Origin: Bufo bufo
Taxonomy: Eukaryota; Chordata; Amphibia; Anura; Bufonidae
Direction: 5' to 3'
Assembly (NCBI RefSeq): GCF_905171765.1
Contig: NC_053391.1
Location: forward strand, 189,110,559 to 189,174,558
Length of the DNA stretch: 64,000 nucleotides
Positions within the stretch are counted from its first letter, which is position 1. Every line of letters starts with the position of its first letter. Made by a program: the position numbers and the translations under genes. Of the stretch, positions 1 through 10,935 are shown one piece after another. The notes under the pieces are model-generated. The model ran no database searches. It saw only the letters and a program-made list of their open reading frames with translations, and had not been told where the DNA came from.

Positions 1-149
1 CATTTTGGGAATGATATTTTATATTTTGGGGATGTTACAAGGCTTAGAAGTTTGGAAGCAAATCCTCAGAAATTTTCAAAAACCCAATTTTTAGGGACCA
101 GTTCAGGTCTGAAGTCACTTTGTGAAGCTTATATAATAGAAACCACCCA

Positions 150-1205
150 AAAATGAAACTACACCCCTCAAGGTATTCAAAACTGATTTTACAAACTTTG
201 TTAACCCTTCAGGTGTTGCACAAGAGTTATTGGCAAATGGGGATGAAATTTGAAAATTTTCTTTTTTTGCCAAATTTTCCATTTTAACCAATTTTTCCTA
301 ACAAATTGTTAACCAATTTTCCACTAACAAAGCAAGGGTTAACAGCTAAACAAGACTGTATCTTTATTGCCCTGACTGCCATTTACAGAAACACCCCATA
401 TGTGGCCGTAAACTACTGTACGGCCACACAGTGGGGCGTAGAGGGAAAGGTGCGCCGTTTGGTTTTTGGAGGGCTGATTTTTATGGACCGGTTTATTTAC
501 ACCGTGTCCTGTTTAAACCCCCCGATGCACCCCTGGAGTAGAAACTCCCTAAAAGTGACCCCATCTAAGAAACTACATCCCTCAAGGTATTCAAAACAGA
601 TTTTACAAACTTCGTTAACCCTTCAGGTGTTGCACAAGAGTTATTGGAAATAAATTTGAAAATGTCATTTTTTTACCAAATTTTCAATTTTAACCCATTT
701 TTTCCACTAACAAAGAAAGGATTAACAGCCAAACAAGACTGTATCTTTATTGCCCTGACTTTGCCGTTTACAGAAACACCCCATATTTGGCCGTACACTA
801 CTGTACGGCCACACAGCGGGGCGTAGAGGGAAAGGAGCGCCGTTTGATTTTTGGAGGGCTGATTTTTATGGACCGGTTTATTTACACCGTGTCCTGTTTT
901 AACCTCCCTGATGCACCCCTGGAGTAGAAACTCCCTAAAAGTGACCCCATTTTGGAAACTACGGGATAAGGTGGCAGTTTTGTTGGGATTATTTTTAGGG
1001 TACATATGATTTTTGGTTGCTCTATATTACATTTTTGTGAGGTAAGGTTACCAAAAATTGAAATTCTGAAATTTCATCTCCATTTGCCATTAACTGTTGA
1101 GGAACACCTAAAGGGTTAATAAAGTTTGTAAAATCAGTTTTGAATACCTTGAGGGGTGTAGTTTCTTAAATGGGGTCACTTTTAGGGAGTTTTTACTCTA
1201 GGGGG
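150..1205. repeat. Subterminal repeats of about 390-410 bp, two direct copies plus one inverted fragment
   Basis: A block with 'CCCTCAAGGTATTCAAAAC', the 'TTAACCCTTCAGGTGTTGCA' segment and a GC-rich 'GTACGGCCACACAG' core occurs at about 155-545 and again at about 568-945, with a third start near 946. The 3' portion of the unit returns in inverted orientation at about 1062-1205. Spacing between matching landmarks is 386-413 bp. The block lies 3' of the piggyBac transposase on its coding strand, so I infer that it is the long subterminal region of that element. The outer end of the element is not visible and may lie left of the window. Open reading frames across it are low-complexity by-products. 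Confidence 0.7.
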
Positions 1206-1432
1206 TCATCAGGGGGGCTTCAAAAGGGTCATGGTGTCAATAAAAAAGGCCATCAAAATCGGCCTTCCAGAAACCATGTCGGTCTTTTCCTTTTGCGCCC
1301 TGCCTTTTAGTGATACAGCAGTTTACGACCACAAATGTGCCGTTTCTGTAAACTGCAGTATCAGGGTAATAAATATTAAGCTTTGTTTGGTTGTTAACCC
1401 TTTGTTAAAAGTGCCAAAAATAGCTGTTTTGG

Positions 1433-1915
1433 CACCGTTTTTTGTTTGTTTTTTGACCGTGTTAATCTGGGGGGTTAGGTCATGGGGTATTTTTATAGAG
1501 GAGATTCTTACGGACGCGGCGATACCTAATAAGTCTACTTTTTTACAATTATTTAGGTTTTAGATAATATTTTCCTTTTTGATACAAAAATTTTTTTTTT
1601 GTATCTCTAAAGTCTGAGTCATTATTTCTTTTTGTTCTTTAGCCGATTATCTTATGTAGGGGCCCATTTTTTGCGGGATGAGAGGACGGTTTTATTGGCA
1701 CTATTTTGGGGGCAATATGACATTTTGATCGCTTGCTATTAAAATTTTTGTTATGTAAGGTGACAAAAAAAAGTTCTTTTTTTGCACCGTTTTTTTTTGG
1801 GATCGTGTTAATCTGGGGGGTTAGGTCATGGGGTATTTTTATAGAGGAGATTATTACCGACGCAGCAATACCTAATTTGTATACTTTTTTTTTATTATTT
1901 TAGTTTTTACAATTT
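1433..1915. repeat. Direct repeat of about 130 bp spaced 347 bp apart, 3' of piggyBac
   Basis: The segment beginning at the GTGTTAATCTGGGGGGTTAGG motif (near 1460) with the following AGAGGAGATT is repeated near 1807. The two copies are roughly 85-90% identical by eye and both continue into a T-rich stretch. They lie directly downstream of the transposase stop at 1984 (minus strand), so they probably belong to the 3' non-coding region of the same piggyBac element. No gene is seen here. Confidence 0.65.
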
Positions 1916-1983
1916 TTCTTGTGTCTCAAGTCTGAGAACCAGTTTTTTTATCCGATAGTCAGTGGCTAAATTGGGATATAAAT

Positions 1984-3759
1984 TTAGTACTCCATGGAAG
2001 TGTGATACTCCCTAAAGCAACCGTCAATGCAGAGGCCTGGATGATCGGGGCACGTGTCGCACTGAGTAGTGGTGTCCTTCCGTATCCCCCTCCTGCGACA
2101 CATTCTGCACTTTTTTTGGGTTCGTCCCTTCTTTCCAGTATGGGGGACCACACCTGGAAAGTGCTGGCCAAGGACGATCCGGGCGCCTCCAGTTCCCGAG
2201 GTACTCCGGCCTGCTCTTTCCCGGTCCGAAAAGATCAGGGCCTTGAGGACTGCCTCATAGAACTGAAGGAATGTCCCTGTGTTGCCAGCGCTTCGGGATA
2301 GTACAAAAGAGTTGTACATGGCAACCTGCACCAAGTAGACAGCAACTTTTTTGTACCATGCCCGGGTTTTGCGGCATGGCGTTATATGGCTTGAGGACTT
2401 GATCAGAGAGATCAACTCCTCCCATATACCGATTGTAGTCGACGATACAATCGGGCTTGAGGACCGTTGCCGCGGTACCTCGCACAGGGATGGGGGTGAT
2501 GCCGTTACCATGAATTGTGGACAGTACAAGGACATCCCTCTTGTCCTTATATCTGACCAGCAACAGGTTTTCACTGGTAAGGGCACGGGTCGCACCCCTG
2601 GGTATAGGTACCTGGAGGGGGTGGGCAGGGAGGCCACGTTGATTTTTCCGCACGGTCCCACAAGCGGACGTGGATCTGGTGGCGAGGGACTGGAACAAGG
2701 GGATACTAGTATAAAAGTTATCCACGTAAAGGTGGTAACCCTTATCTAGCAGTGGGTACATAAGGTCCCACACAAGTTTCCCGCTAACACCCAGAGTGGG
2801 GGGACATTCTGGGGGTTGAATACGGGAATCTCGCCCCTCGTACACACGAAACTTGTAAGTGTACCCTGAGGTACTCTCACAAAGTTTGTACAGCTTCACG
2901 CCATACCTCGCCCGCTTTGAGGGAACATACTGACGGAAAATCCCCTTCAACGCAATGAGAGACTCATCAACCGTGACTTCCCTTCCAGGTACATAGGCCT
3001 GTACAAATTTGGCCCCAAAATGATCGATGACCGGCCGTATCTTATACAGACGGTCATAGGCAGGATCACCTTGGGGGGAACATGCTGCATTATCTGAATA
3101 ATGCAGACATTTCCGGATGGCCTCAAACCAGGAGCGTGTCATGGCCGTACTGTAAAGTGGGGCCTGGTAGAGGACGTCCCCACTCCAGTAATGCCTGTCC
3201 CTAGGTTTCTTGACCAGGCCCATATGCAGCACGAGGCCCCAAAATGTCCTCATCTCGGCTGCACTGACCAGCGTCCAGCCACCGGGCCTAGCCAAAAAGG
3301 AGCCCGGGTGTTGAGCAACGAACTGTTGGGCGTACAGGTTTGTCTGCTTCACCATTAGATTTACCAGTTGGCCACTGAAAAAATGACTAAAAAAGTCATA
3401 TTCAGTGTAGCCCACTGTGGAAATCTGGATTCCTGATTGGCCTACAAAATCAGGAATCAAGGGCTCATATCGCTCTGGGGTACACCAGACAAGTTCACCG
3501 GCAGGGTGCTCCGGTGGATTTAACTGGTGGGCCGGAAAACTAGTATGAGCCCCAGAGCTGCTCGTACTAGTGTGGGCCACAGGGTCCCTAGCATGGCGGT
3601 CCCCTTGCTCTTCCTGGCGGCGTCTCTGCCGCCTTGGGGGCTTATCATCATCGCTATATGATGAGGAGGACGCGGATGACAACAGGAAAGTGGGGTATTT
3701 GCCCCAGATGCCTGCTCAATGATTTGAGCAGGCACCGGGTTTCGATCACTGCTCGCCAC
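1984..3759 (-). pseudogene. piggyBac-type DDD transposase, frameshifted
   Basis: piggyBac-superfamily cut-and-paste transposase, which inserts at TTAA. The main open frame (3682 to 2255, 475 residues) carries an acidic Ser-rich N terminus, the RNase H-like core and the three catalytic aspartates in VTVDESLIALKG (about residue 239), YVDNFYTS (321) and YMGGVDLSDQ (424). Near 2375 the frame shifts. The missing C terminus continues in another minus frame to 1984 and ends in the Cys-rich finger (CRMCRRRG, CDTCPDHPGLC). The 3682 frame opens with TTG, not ATG. Plausible N-terminal residues lie in a second frame up to 3759 that also lacks an ATG, so the start is broken as well. With these breaks the copy cannot encode an active enzyme. 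Family assignment is firm; a more precise lineage (for example Uribo-like) is not established here. Confidence 0.9.
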
Positions 3760-3862
3760 GCGGCGGTGGTCGAAAATACACAGGGCGTAAAGGTACGCCC
3801 TGTGTCCTTAAGTACCAGGACATAAGGGCGTACCTGTACACCCTGTGTCCGGAAAAGGTTAA
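3760..3862 (-). repeat. piggyBac 5' terminal region ending at TTAA
   Basis: Read on the minus strand, the sequence runs TTAA then CCTTTTCCGGACACAGGG, followed by repeated GTAC/GCCCT palindromic motifs ('GGACACAGGG' occurs twice, inverted partners nearby). TTAA at 3859-3862 is the expected piggyBac target site, and the CC-rich start fits a piggyBac terminal repeat. The matching opposite terminus was not found in the window. Confidence 0.6.
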
Positions 3863-4513
3863 AGAGCACACCAAATGCTTCAAATAACTTTTAACTTCAA
3901 CTTTTCTTCATATATAACACTGCCGCCTCCGCAGCAGATAGTCCATGTACAAAACACGTGTTGAAAAGATATCACAAAATGGCGGTATGAATAAGATGGT
4001 GGTTCAACTGTTCAATCTTGTTATTCAACACAAAATGGTGGATATATTTCTCTCTTCAGTATCTGTACTGTCACTTTAAGTTATTTAAGCACTTTATGAT
4101 CTCTCTGAGAGGTATATCTGAGGTCTAACTAATAGTTCTGCTTGCTCAACTTGGTTTGCAGTTTGCAGTATGCAATTGCTTATGATCTGGTATGAGCAGT
4201 TCGCAGCTTGTATGCAATTTTTATGGAATCTGGTTTGTATGCTTTCAATTTTGATTGCAATTGTATGGTTGCAATTGTGAATTTTGTGGTTTGCAATTGT
4301 GAACTTTCTATTTGAGTTTGATGGAACTGTAAATAAACACATATATATCTAGTTCAGTATACAGTTCTAAACACAATACTAACAATATAAACATTATATA
4401 ACTGTTTTAAATACCTATTTTTGGCCTCTTGTTCCCATAAAACTGGACTATCAGTGGAGTGAATGTTCCTTCAGCTCCTGTTTCTGGTGAATAATGATTC
4501 TAGCAGCAGGAGC
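3863..4513. other. AT-rich stretch, no gene recognised
   Basis: Contains short degenerate reiterations of 'TTGCAATTGTGAA' near 4250-4310 and otherwise no coding signal, terminal repeat or RNA gene that I can recognise. Confidence 0.5.
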
Positions 4514-4990
4514 TGGGGGAATTCCCAGACAGGCTTTGTGTGAGGCTGGCTGTGATTGGTGAAAACTCTTGCTGTATGAGAAACTGGCTGTGATTGGTCT
4601 AGACTGCTGCCCAATAACAACAGATTAACACTATGCTTTCTGTTGTTTCTGCTGTGTCACTGAGCTTACCTTTCATTACAAAATGAATCTTAAAGGCATA
4701 TTATTATTTTTTTCTGCTTCTGTGAAAAGTTATGTGACATCCAAAACATAACAAGGGTATTTCCCACACAGACTCAGTGTAAGATTCGCTGTGATTGGCC
4801 AAGACTCCTGGTCAGTGTGAGACTGGCTGTGATTGGTCAAGACTCCTGCTCAGCAACAACAGTTTAACTCTATGCTTTCTGTTGTGTCTGCTGTGTCATT
4901 GAGCTTACCTTACATTCATATAATGAATCTTAAAGGCATATGATCTTTTCCTCATTCTGTGAACACAATATATAACTGTTATATGACATC
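4514..4990. repeat. Tandem duplication with a unit of about 240 bp
   Basis: Landmarks TTCCCA (4523/4761) and AATCTTAAAGGCATAT (4686/4925) repeat at an offset of about 239 bp. Each copy also contains two internal reiterations of GGCTGTGATTGG (CCAAT-box-like on the complement). Copies differ at many positions, so the duplication is not recent. No open reading frame is conserved between copies. Confidence 0.75.
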
Positions 4991-5146
4991 CAAAACAAGA
5001 AGTCACAGTAAATAACTCTGCTTTTGTCTTTAACACATAAACATAGGAATTGTATTAAGGCTATTAGCAGGTTTAGCTGTATACACATATAAGCTATACT
5101 AGCAACCTAGGAGAGGTCCTAGCTGGCCAGCTACAGGGCAAGAGGA

Positions 5147-5849
5147 TTATCCAGCATCATCATTTTTTTTACGCTCGAACATTTGGGCCACGGAAGCCTG
5201 CCTTGTGCCAGATGAACGCGACACGATGGCACGGTGGAAGGTGGCGTGGAGGATAAATGGGAGGAGAGAGGAGAAGGAAAAGAGGCAGGACGTGGAGCAC
5301 CGGGAGTGTGGCTTTGTGGGTTCTGACGGCATTGCTCCCTCTGGCTTGGTGATGGGAGGCCAGGTGCCTTCTTAAGGCAGTCGTCCCTAGGTGAGTGTAG
5401 GGCTTACCACGACTTATGCGTTGACAGCACAGGCTGCAGATGGCAACAATTGTCACCAGCTGACATGTTAAAAAAATCCCACACTGCGGAGCCATGTGCC
5501 GGCATCCTGGGAGCGCAAGATGTGACCGTGCATGGTGGATTGCTCACTCCAAATACATTTGCAGTCTGCTTTTGCCTCCTGTGCACTGCGAGTTCTGCCT
5601 GCTTCTCCTCCTTCTCCTCCCTATCTGCTGCTCTGTCTCTCCCTCTGAACTCCCCTCCTCTTCCTCTCTTGTGGGCACCCACGTGACATCCATCGACACG
5701 TCATCATCGTCACCTTCACCATCACTGACATTAGAGATCTCGGAGTAGGTAGCAACAGCGTGGACCATCCTCCTTGGGCTGATCTGGGTACTGTCGTCAG
5801 ACAGCTGGGTGGCGACCATTGCTACCTTCTCTTCCTCATCCGATGCCAA
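5147..5849 (-). pseudogene. hAT transposase N-terminal region with BED zinc finger, broken
   Basis: An acidic N-terminal stretch (5849 downward, rich in Glu, Asp and Arg) precedes an AVWDFFNMS motif and then a BED finger, CSLCCQRISRGKPY with LRRHLASHHQ, spread over two minus-strand frames. Downstream, another frame gives RQASVAQMFERKK, which resembles the linker that follows the finger in many hAT transposases. BED fingers bind the transposon ends. The RNase H core and the dimerisation region are absent, because coding similarity stops at about 5147. At least two frameshifts separate the pieces. Tandem repeats lie just upstream (6190-7010), as in the two other hAT copies of this window. Confidence 0.75.
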
Positions 5850-6189
5850 GAATGGCTGCGCATCGGCAAAGGTCCGGGAATGGATGGGAAAATAATTCCA
5901 CTTACTCGGGTGGAGAGGCTATGGTGGTGGTGGTGGTGTCTTTGGGGGTGCACACAGCAGAGAGTGAGGAGGGTGCAGATACAGAGGATGAGGAGGGTGC
6001 AGAAGCAGAAGGCTGAGTGAGCCACTCAACCAAATCTGGTGCTTCCTTTGACATAATCGCATGCACCTTCTCCAACTTCCGACGTAGGCTCCGGCCTGTT
6101 GCACCTGCCCGACCCCTACCACCCCTTGAGGAACGGCCTGCCTCTTCCTGCCATTTTCAAAATGACCCTGTGCCAAAGTCCCTAGAGAA
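5850..6189. other. 5' flank of the hAT remnant
   Basis: Sequence between the acidic N terminus and the tandem array. It contains a (GGT)n-like run near 5920-5940 and a GAGGAGGGTGCAGA reiteration near 5970-6005, which generate spurious open frames such as poly-His. I see no separate gene. Confidence 0.5.
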
Positions 6190-7010
6190 GAGCAGTATTT
6201 GTGGAAGCTGATATATAGCAGGCCTCCATCAGTTGTTAGTTGAAACTGGTATATCACCCTCAAGCAGTAATTTTGTGGACGCAGGTATATGGAAAACCTC
6301 TATCACTATTTTGTGGAATCTGATATATGGCAGGCCTCAATCAGTTGTTAGTTGAAGCAGGTATATCAAAATCCGCAATCTGTATTTTGTGGATGCAGGT
6401 ATATGGAAAACCTCTATCACTATTTTGTGGAAGCTGATATATGGCAGGCCTCAAGTTGTTAGTTGAAGCTGGTATATCACCCTCAAGCAGTAAATTTGTG
6501 GACGCAGGTATATGGAAAGCCTCTATCGCTATTTTGTGGAAGCTGATATATGGCAGTCCTCAATCGGTTGTTAGTTGAAGCTGGTATATCACCCTCAAGC
6601 AGTAATTTTGAGGACGCAGGTATATGGAAAACCTCTATCACTATTTTGTGGAAGCTGATATATGGCAGGTCTCAATCGGTTGTTAGTTGAAGCTGGTATA
6701 TCACCCTCAAGCAGTAATTTTGTGGATGCAGGTATATGGAAAACCTCTATAATTATTTTGTGGAAGCTGATATATGGCAGTCCTCAATCGGTTGTGAGTT
6801 GAAGCTGGTATATCACCCTCAAGCAGTAATTTTGTGGATGCAGGTATATGGAAAACCTCTATCATTATTTTGTGGAAGCTGATATATGGCAGTCCTCAAT
6901 CGGTTGTTAGTTGAAGCTGGTATATGACCCTCAAGCAATAATTTTGTGGACGCAGGTATATGGAAACCCTCAATCACTATTTTGTGGAAGCCCTCAATCA
7001 GTATTTTCTG
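6190..7010. repeat. 112-bp higher-order tandem repeat built from three ~37-bp subunits
   Basis: The motif TTTTGTGGAAGCTGATATAT recurs near 6195, 6310, 6421, 6531, 6643, 6754, 6866 and 6978, i.e. every 110-115 bp, for about seven copies. Each 112-bp unit consists of three related segments that share the pattern G-A/T-G-GA-GC-GGTATAT followed by a CCTCAA or CCTCTA motif. This is a two-level repeat. It sits on the 5' side of the hAT transposase fragment. Confidence 0.9.
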
Positions 7011-7027
7011 GAAGCATACAAAGGCAC

Positions 7028-7062
7028 TATAATATACTTTCTATGTTAGAAAGTATATTATA
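7028..7062. other. Perfect hairpin, 16-bp arms with a 3-base loop
   Basis: TATAATATACTTTCTA (7028-7043) is followed by TGT and then the exact reverse complement (7047-7062). It lies immediately beyond the higher-order repeat. It lacks a GC-rich stem plus T tract, so it is not a bacterial-type terminator; a role in the hAT end is possible but unproven. Confidence 0.85.
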
Positions 7063-8665
7063 AGTATATCACACCCCTCTGTGTATCACACCTATTGATA
7101 GCACAACGTTACCAATCCTTAAAAGGACTTTTGAGGCCCTATTAGCTAGCGTTTGGTGTCCCTAAGTTCCTAACAGCCTGTCCCTGCTCCAAAATGCAAC
7201 CTCTTCCTACACTGGCAAAACACATAATGTAAAATGGCTGCCAGATGAGGTTCTGTTATAGGGTTGGGGGTGTGTCCATGTGCTGAAATGTCTCAATTGG
7301 CTGTCCTGTCCCACCTGATGAATGTGTCATGGGTCAAAGTTTGGTGCAATGCAAAAGAATAACCGCAAGGCCATCACTAGTGTTCACCTTCAGTGGCTAA
7401 ACAAATCATTGTTTTTGCACAAAATCCTTAATCTCGGTACATCCATTAAACTGCTGTTGGTAGGTATTGTCATTTTCATCATTTGCTTCTCTGATATTCT
7501 TTATGTGATAAAAGGAGGGATTAGCTGGTGATTTCAGAAGCATATTCACAGCTTCTGCTTCTACGAAGCATTTAGAAATTTTGAGGAAGCTTGATCACTT
7601 CCTTTACATAGAAACAATAAAAACACATTAAAATAACACATAAAAATGCATATGTACTTTTTTTCCCACGTTTTCAGGTCTCTCCATATGTACTTTGTTT
7701 CCACGTTTTCAGGTCTCTCCAATTTTATGGGTGCAATCCACTTGTAAAAGCATCAAATATCCAAGCTGTCATTTTATTGATAACATATATATACTATACC
7801 TTATCAGGCAGCACAAACACAGATACAGCGATCAATGTTCAGTAGACGACAGAAGGTTGAACAGGGTTGACTAAAATTCCTATAGCACATATTGCTATTC
7901 AGCTGACATATCTCAGGATTTAACTGTTCACTACATTGCACTGCAACTGGAATGACCTAGGTAGCAAAGGTCAAACTGGCAATACGCTAGAAAAAAGCCT
8001 AGTCATAGCATTTACACAAGAGTCCATTCTTCCTAACTCATAATTTGTGCGTTTCACTATAATGGCATTACAACCGACAGTCTATGAGAAATCTTTTGTG
8101 GTCAGACCCTCTAAACAGAGGACACTCTAATCTGAGGATAAACCTGGCATTAATTGTTCTGTTCCCCAGCAGCACCACCACATGGGCAAATAAAACATTG
8201 CATGGTGCACATTGAAATAAATGGACTGTTCATGTAATGCACGGATGTGCCAAGTCCTCCAGAGAAAGAGAGGCTCTTTGCGGCAATCTTGAGCACTTAT
8301 TGTCTCTCCCCTACCCTTTGCACACAGGGGTACACATGTACAAAAATGTAATTACAGCTCATTTACTAAACTGACACATACCTATTGCGGAATATAGGCT
8401 CATACACATTTGCTGCCATTTTTCTACATGGAAAAGTGGCGGTAGACTTTTCAGCGTGCAACTTTTATTACTCTAACAAAAATGAAAACCTCATATGTGT
8501 TGAAGAAACTGCAGGGATGTGATAAACATGGTGTTCCCATGACTAATGTTAAAAAAAAAAATCTGACATCATATAGCACATTATAATCTTTTTCTAACAA
8601 AGTCAGAACCAGGCCTGTACCTCACATGTATCCAGAGACCTCCACATTCATTCCTCTGCTAGATT
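7063..8665. other. Probable 5' flank of the hAT remnant and unannotated sequence
   Basis: The first ~250 bases contain AAAATGGCTGCCAGATGAGG and a CCAAT-like ATTGGCTG, features resembling the promoter side of the hAT at 54.9 kb, so part may belong to the same type of element. A 37-bp direct duplication (CATATGTACTTT...CACGTTTTCAGGTCTCTCC) occupies 7648-7720. The rest, to 8665, shows no gene, terminal repeat or RNA that I can name. Confidence 0.4.
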
Positions 8666-10005
8666 TACAGTCAGGTCCATAAATATTGGGACATCGACAC
8701 AATTCTAAGTATTTTGGCTCTATACACCACCACAATGAATTTGAAATGAAACGTACAAGATGTGCTTTAACTGCAGACTGGCAGCTTTAATTTGAAGGTA
8801 TTTACATCCAAATCAGTTGAACAGTGTAGGAATTACAACCGTTTGCATATGTGACTCCCACTTGTTAAGGAACCAAAAGTAATGGGACAGAATACTAATC
8901 ATAAATCAAACTTTCTCTTTTTAATACTTGGTTACAAATCCTTTGCAGTCAATTACATCCTGAAGTCTGGAATGCATAGACATCACCAGACGCTGGGTTT
9001 CATCCCTGGTAATGCTCTGCCAGGCCTCTACTGCAACTGTCTTCAGTTCCTGCTTGTTCTTGGGGCATTTTCCCTTCAGTTTTGTCTTCAGCAAGTGAAA
9101 TGCATGCTCAATCAGATTCAGGTCAGGTGATTGACTTGGCCATTGCATAAAATTCCACTTCTTTCCCTTAAAAAACTCTTTGGTTGCTTTTGCAGTATGC
9201 TTTGGGTCATTGTCCATCTGTACTGTGAAGCGCCGTCCAATGAGTTCTGAAGCATTTGGCTGAATATGAGCAGATAATATTGCCCGAAACACTTTAGAAT
9301 TCATCCTGCTGCTTTTGTCAGCAGTCACATCATCAATAAATACAAGAGAACCAGTTCCATTGGCAGCCATACATGCCCACGCCATGACACTACCACCACC
9401 ATGCTCCTTTCCTTCTACATACTCTTCTCTTCCCATCACTCTGGTACAAGTTGATCTTGGTCTCATCTGTCCATAGGATGTTGTTCCAGAACTGTGAAGG
9501 CTTTTTTAGATGTCGTTTGGCAAACTCTAATCTGGCCTTCCTGTTTTTGAGGCTCACGAATCGTTTACATCTTGTGGTGAACCCTCTGTATTCACTCTGG
9601 TGAAGTCTTCTCTTGATTGTTGACTTTGACACACATACACCTACCTCCTGGAGAGTGTTCTTGATCTGGCCAACTGTTGTGAAGGGTATTTTCTTCACCA
9701 GGGAAAGAATTCTTCGGTCATCCACCACAGTTGTTTTCCGTGGTCTTCCGGGTCTTTTGGTGTTGCTGAGCTCACCGGTGCGTTCCTTCTTTTTAAGAAT
9801 GTTCTAAACCAGGGGTGGCCAACCTGTGGCTCTTGAGCCACATGCGGCTCTTTGCTTCTTCAAGTGCGGCTCTAGCTGAGGAGCCAGGAAGCAGTCAGGC
9901 CGACTCACTCCCCACCCCAGGCTCAGATCTCTGTTCCTGATTGGGCACTGTTACTACTTTGCAGCTCCAGCTCATTCTCCACTACGTCCTGATGCACACA
10001 GTATA

Positions 10006-10386
10006 GCTTGGAAGAAAGAAGAGACAGAGGGGATATGATAGAAACTTTTAAATACATAAAGGGAATCAACTCGGTAAAGGAGGGGAAAATATTTAAAAGA
10101 AGAAAAACTACCACAAGAGGACACAGTTTTAAATTAGAGGGGCAAAGGTTTAAAAGTAATATAAGGAAGTATTACTTTACTGAGAGAGTAGTGGATGCAT
10201 GGAATAGCCTTCCTGCAGAAGTGGTAGCTGCAAATACAGTGAAGGGGTTTAAGCATGCATGGGATAGGCATAAGGCCATCCTTCATATAAGATAGGGCCA
10301 GGGACTATTCATAGGATTCAGATATATTGGGCAGACTAGATGGGCCAAATGGTTCTTATCTGCCGACACATTCTATGTTTCTATGT
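10006..10386 (+). pseudogene. 3' end of a CR1/L2-type LINE (reverse transcriptase C terminus)
   Basis: An open frame of about 95 codons (10008-10295, opening with TTG, so only a fragment) encodes the typical end of jockey/CR1/L2-like LINE polymerases: RRDRGDMIETFKYIKG, then TTRGHSFKL, RFKSNIRKYYFTERVV and WNSLPAEVV. The 3' flank ends in a short reiteration, TTCTATG TTTCTATG (near 10370-10386), resembling the tail repeats of such LINEs. It is a 5'-truncated insertion, carried as cargo in the hAT-type element. Confidence 0.75.
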
Positions 10387-10532
10387 AGTACGCGGAGACA
10401 CACACTATGACCTGACGTTGTGCTCATCAGGTCACAGTGGAGAGCGTGTCAGACCTGCAGAGTAGCAGGGGCCTGAGCAGGAGCCCAGTGCCTGATCAGG
10501 AGAGGGAAGAGATTTTATTTATTTATTATAGA

Positions 10533-10935
10533 ACTGAGCATGGGGGGGGTCCTGATCTGGTCAATGTGGGTTTAATCTGAGCATGGGGGGGCCCTGATCT
10601 GAGCATGGGGGTCTGATATGAGCATGAGTGGAAAGATATGAGCATGGGGGTCAGATCTGAGCATGGGGAACAGATGTGAGCATGGGGGTCTTGTTTGAGC
10701 ATGGATTGGTCAGGTCTGAGCATGGGGGTCGGATCTGAGCATGGGGGTCGGATCTGAGCATGGGGGGAGATCTGAGCATGTAGGGGAGATCTGAGCATGG
10801 GGGAGATCTAAGCATGGTGGGGGAAATCTGAGCATGGGGGGATATCTGAGCATGGGGGGGAGATCTGAGCATGGGGGGGAGATCTGAGCATGGGGGGGGG
10901 GAGATCTTAGCATGGGGGGGAGATCTGAGCACTGA
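10533..10935. repeat. Minisatellite, unit about 17-21 bp (GATCTGAGCATGGGGG)
   Basis: More than 15 degenerate copies of GATCTGAGCATGGGG with a variable G run. Minus-strand open frames full of the reiterated peptide MLRSPPHAQI are caused by the repeat and are not genes. Confidence 0.9.
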
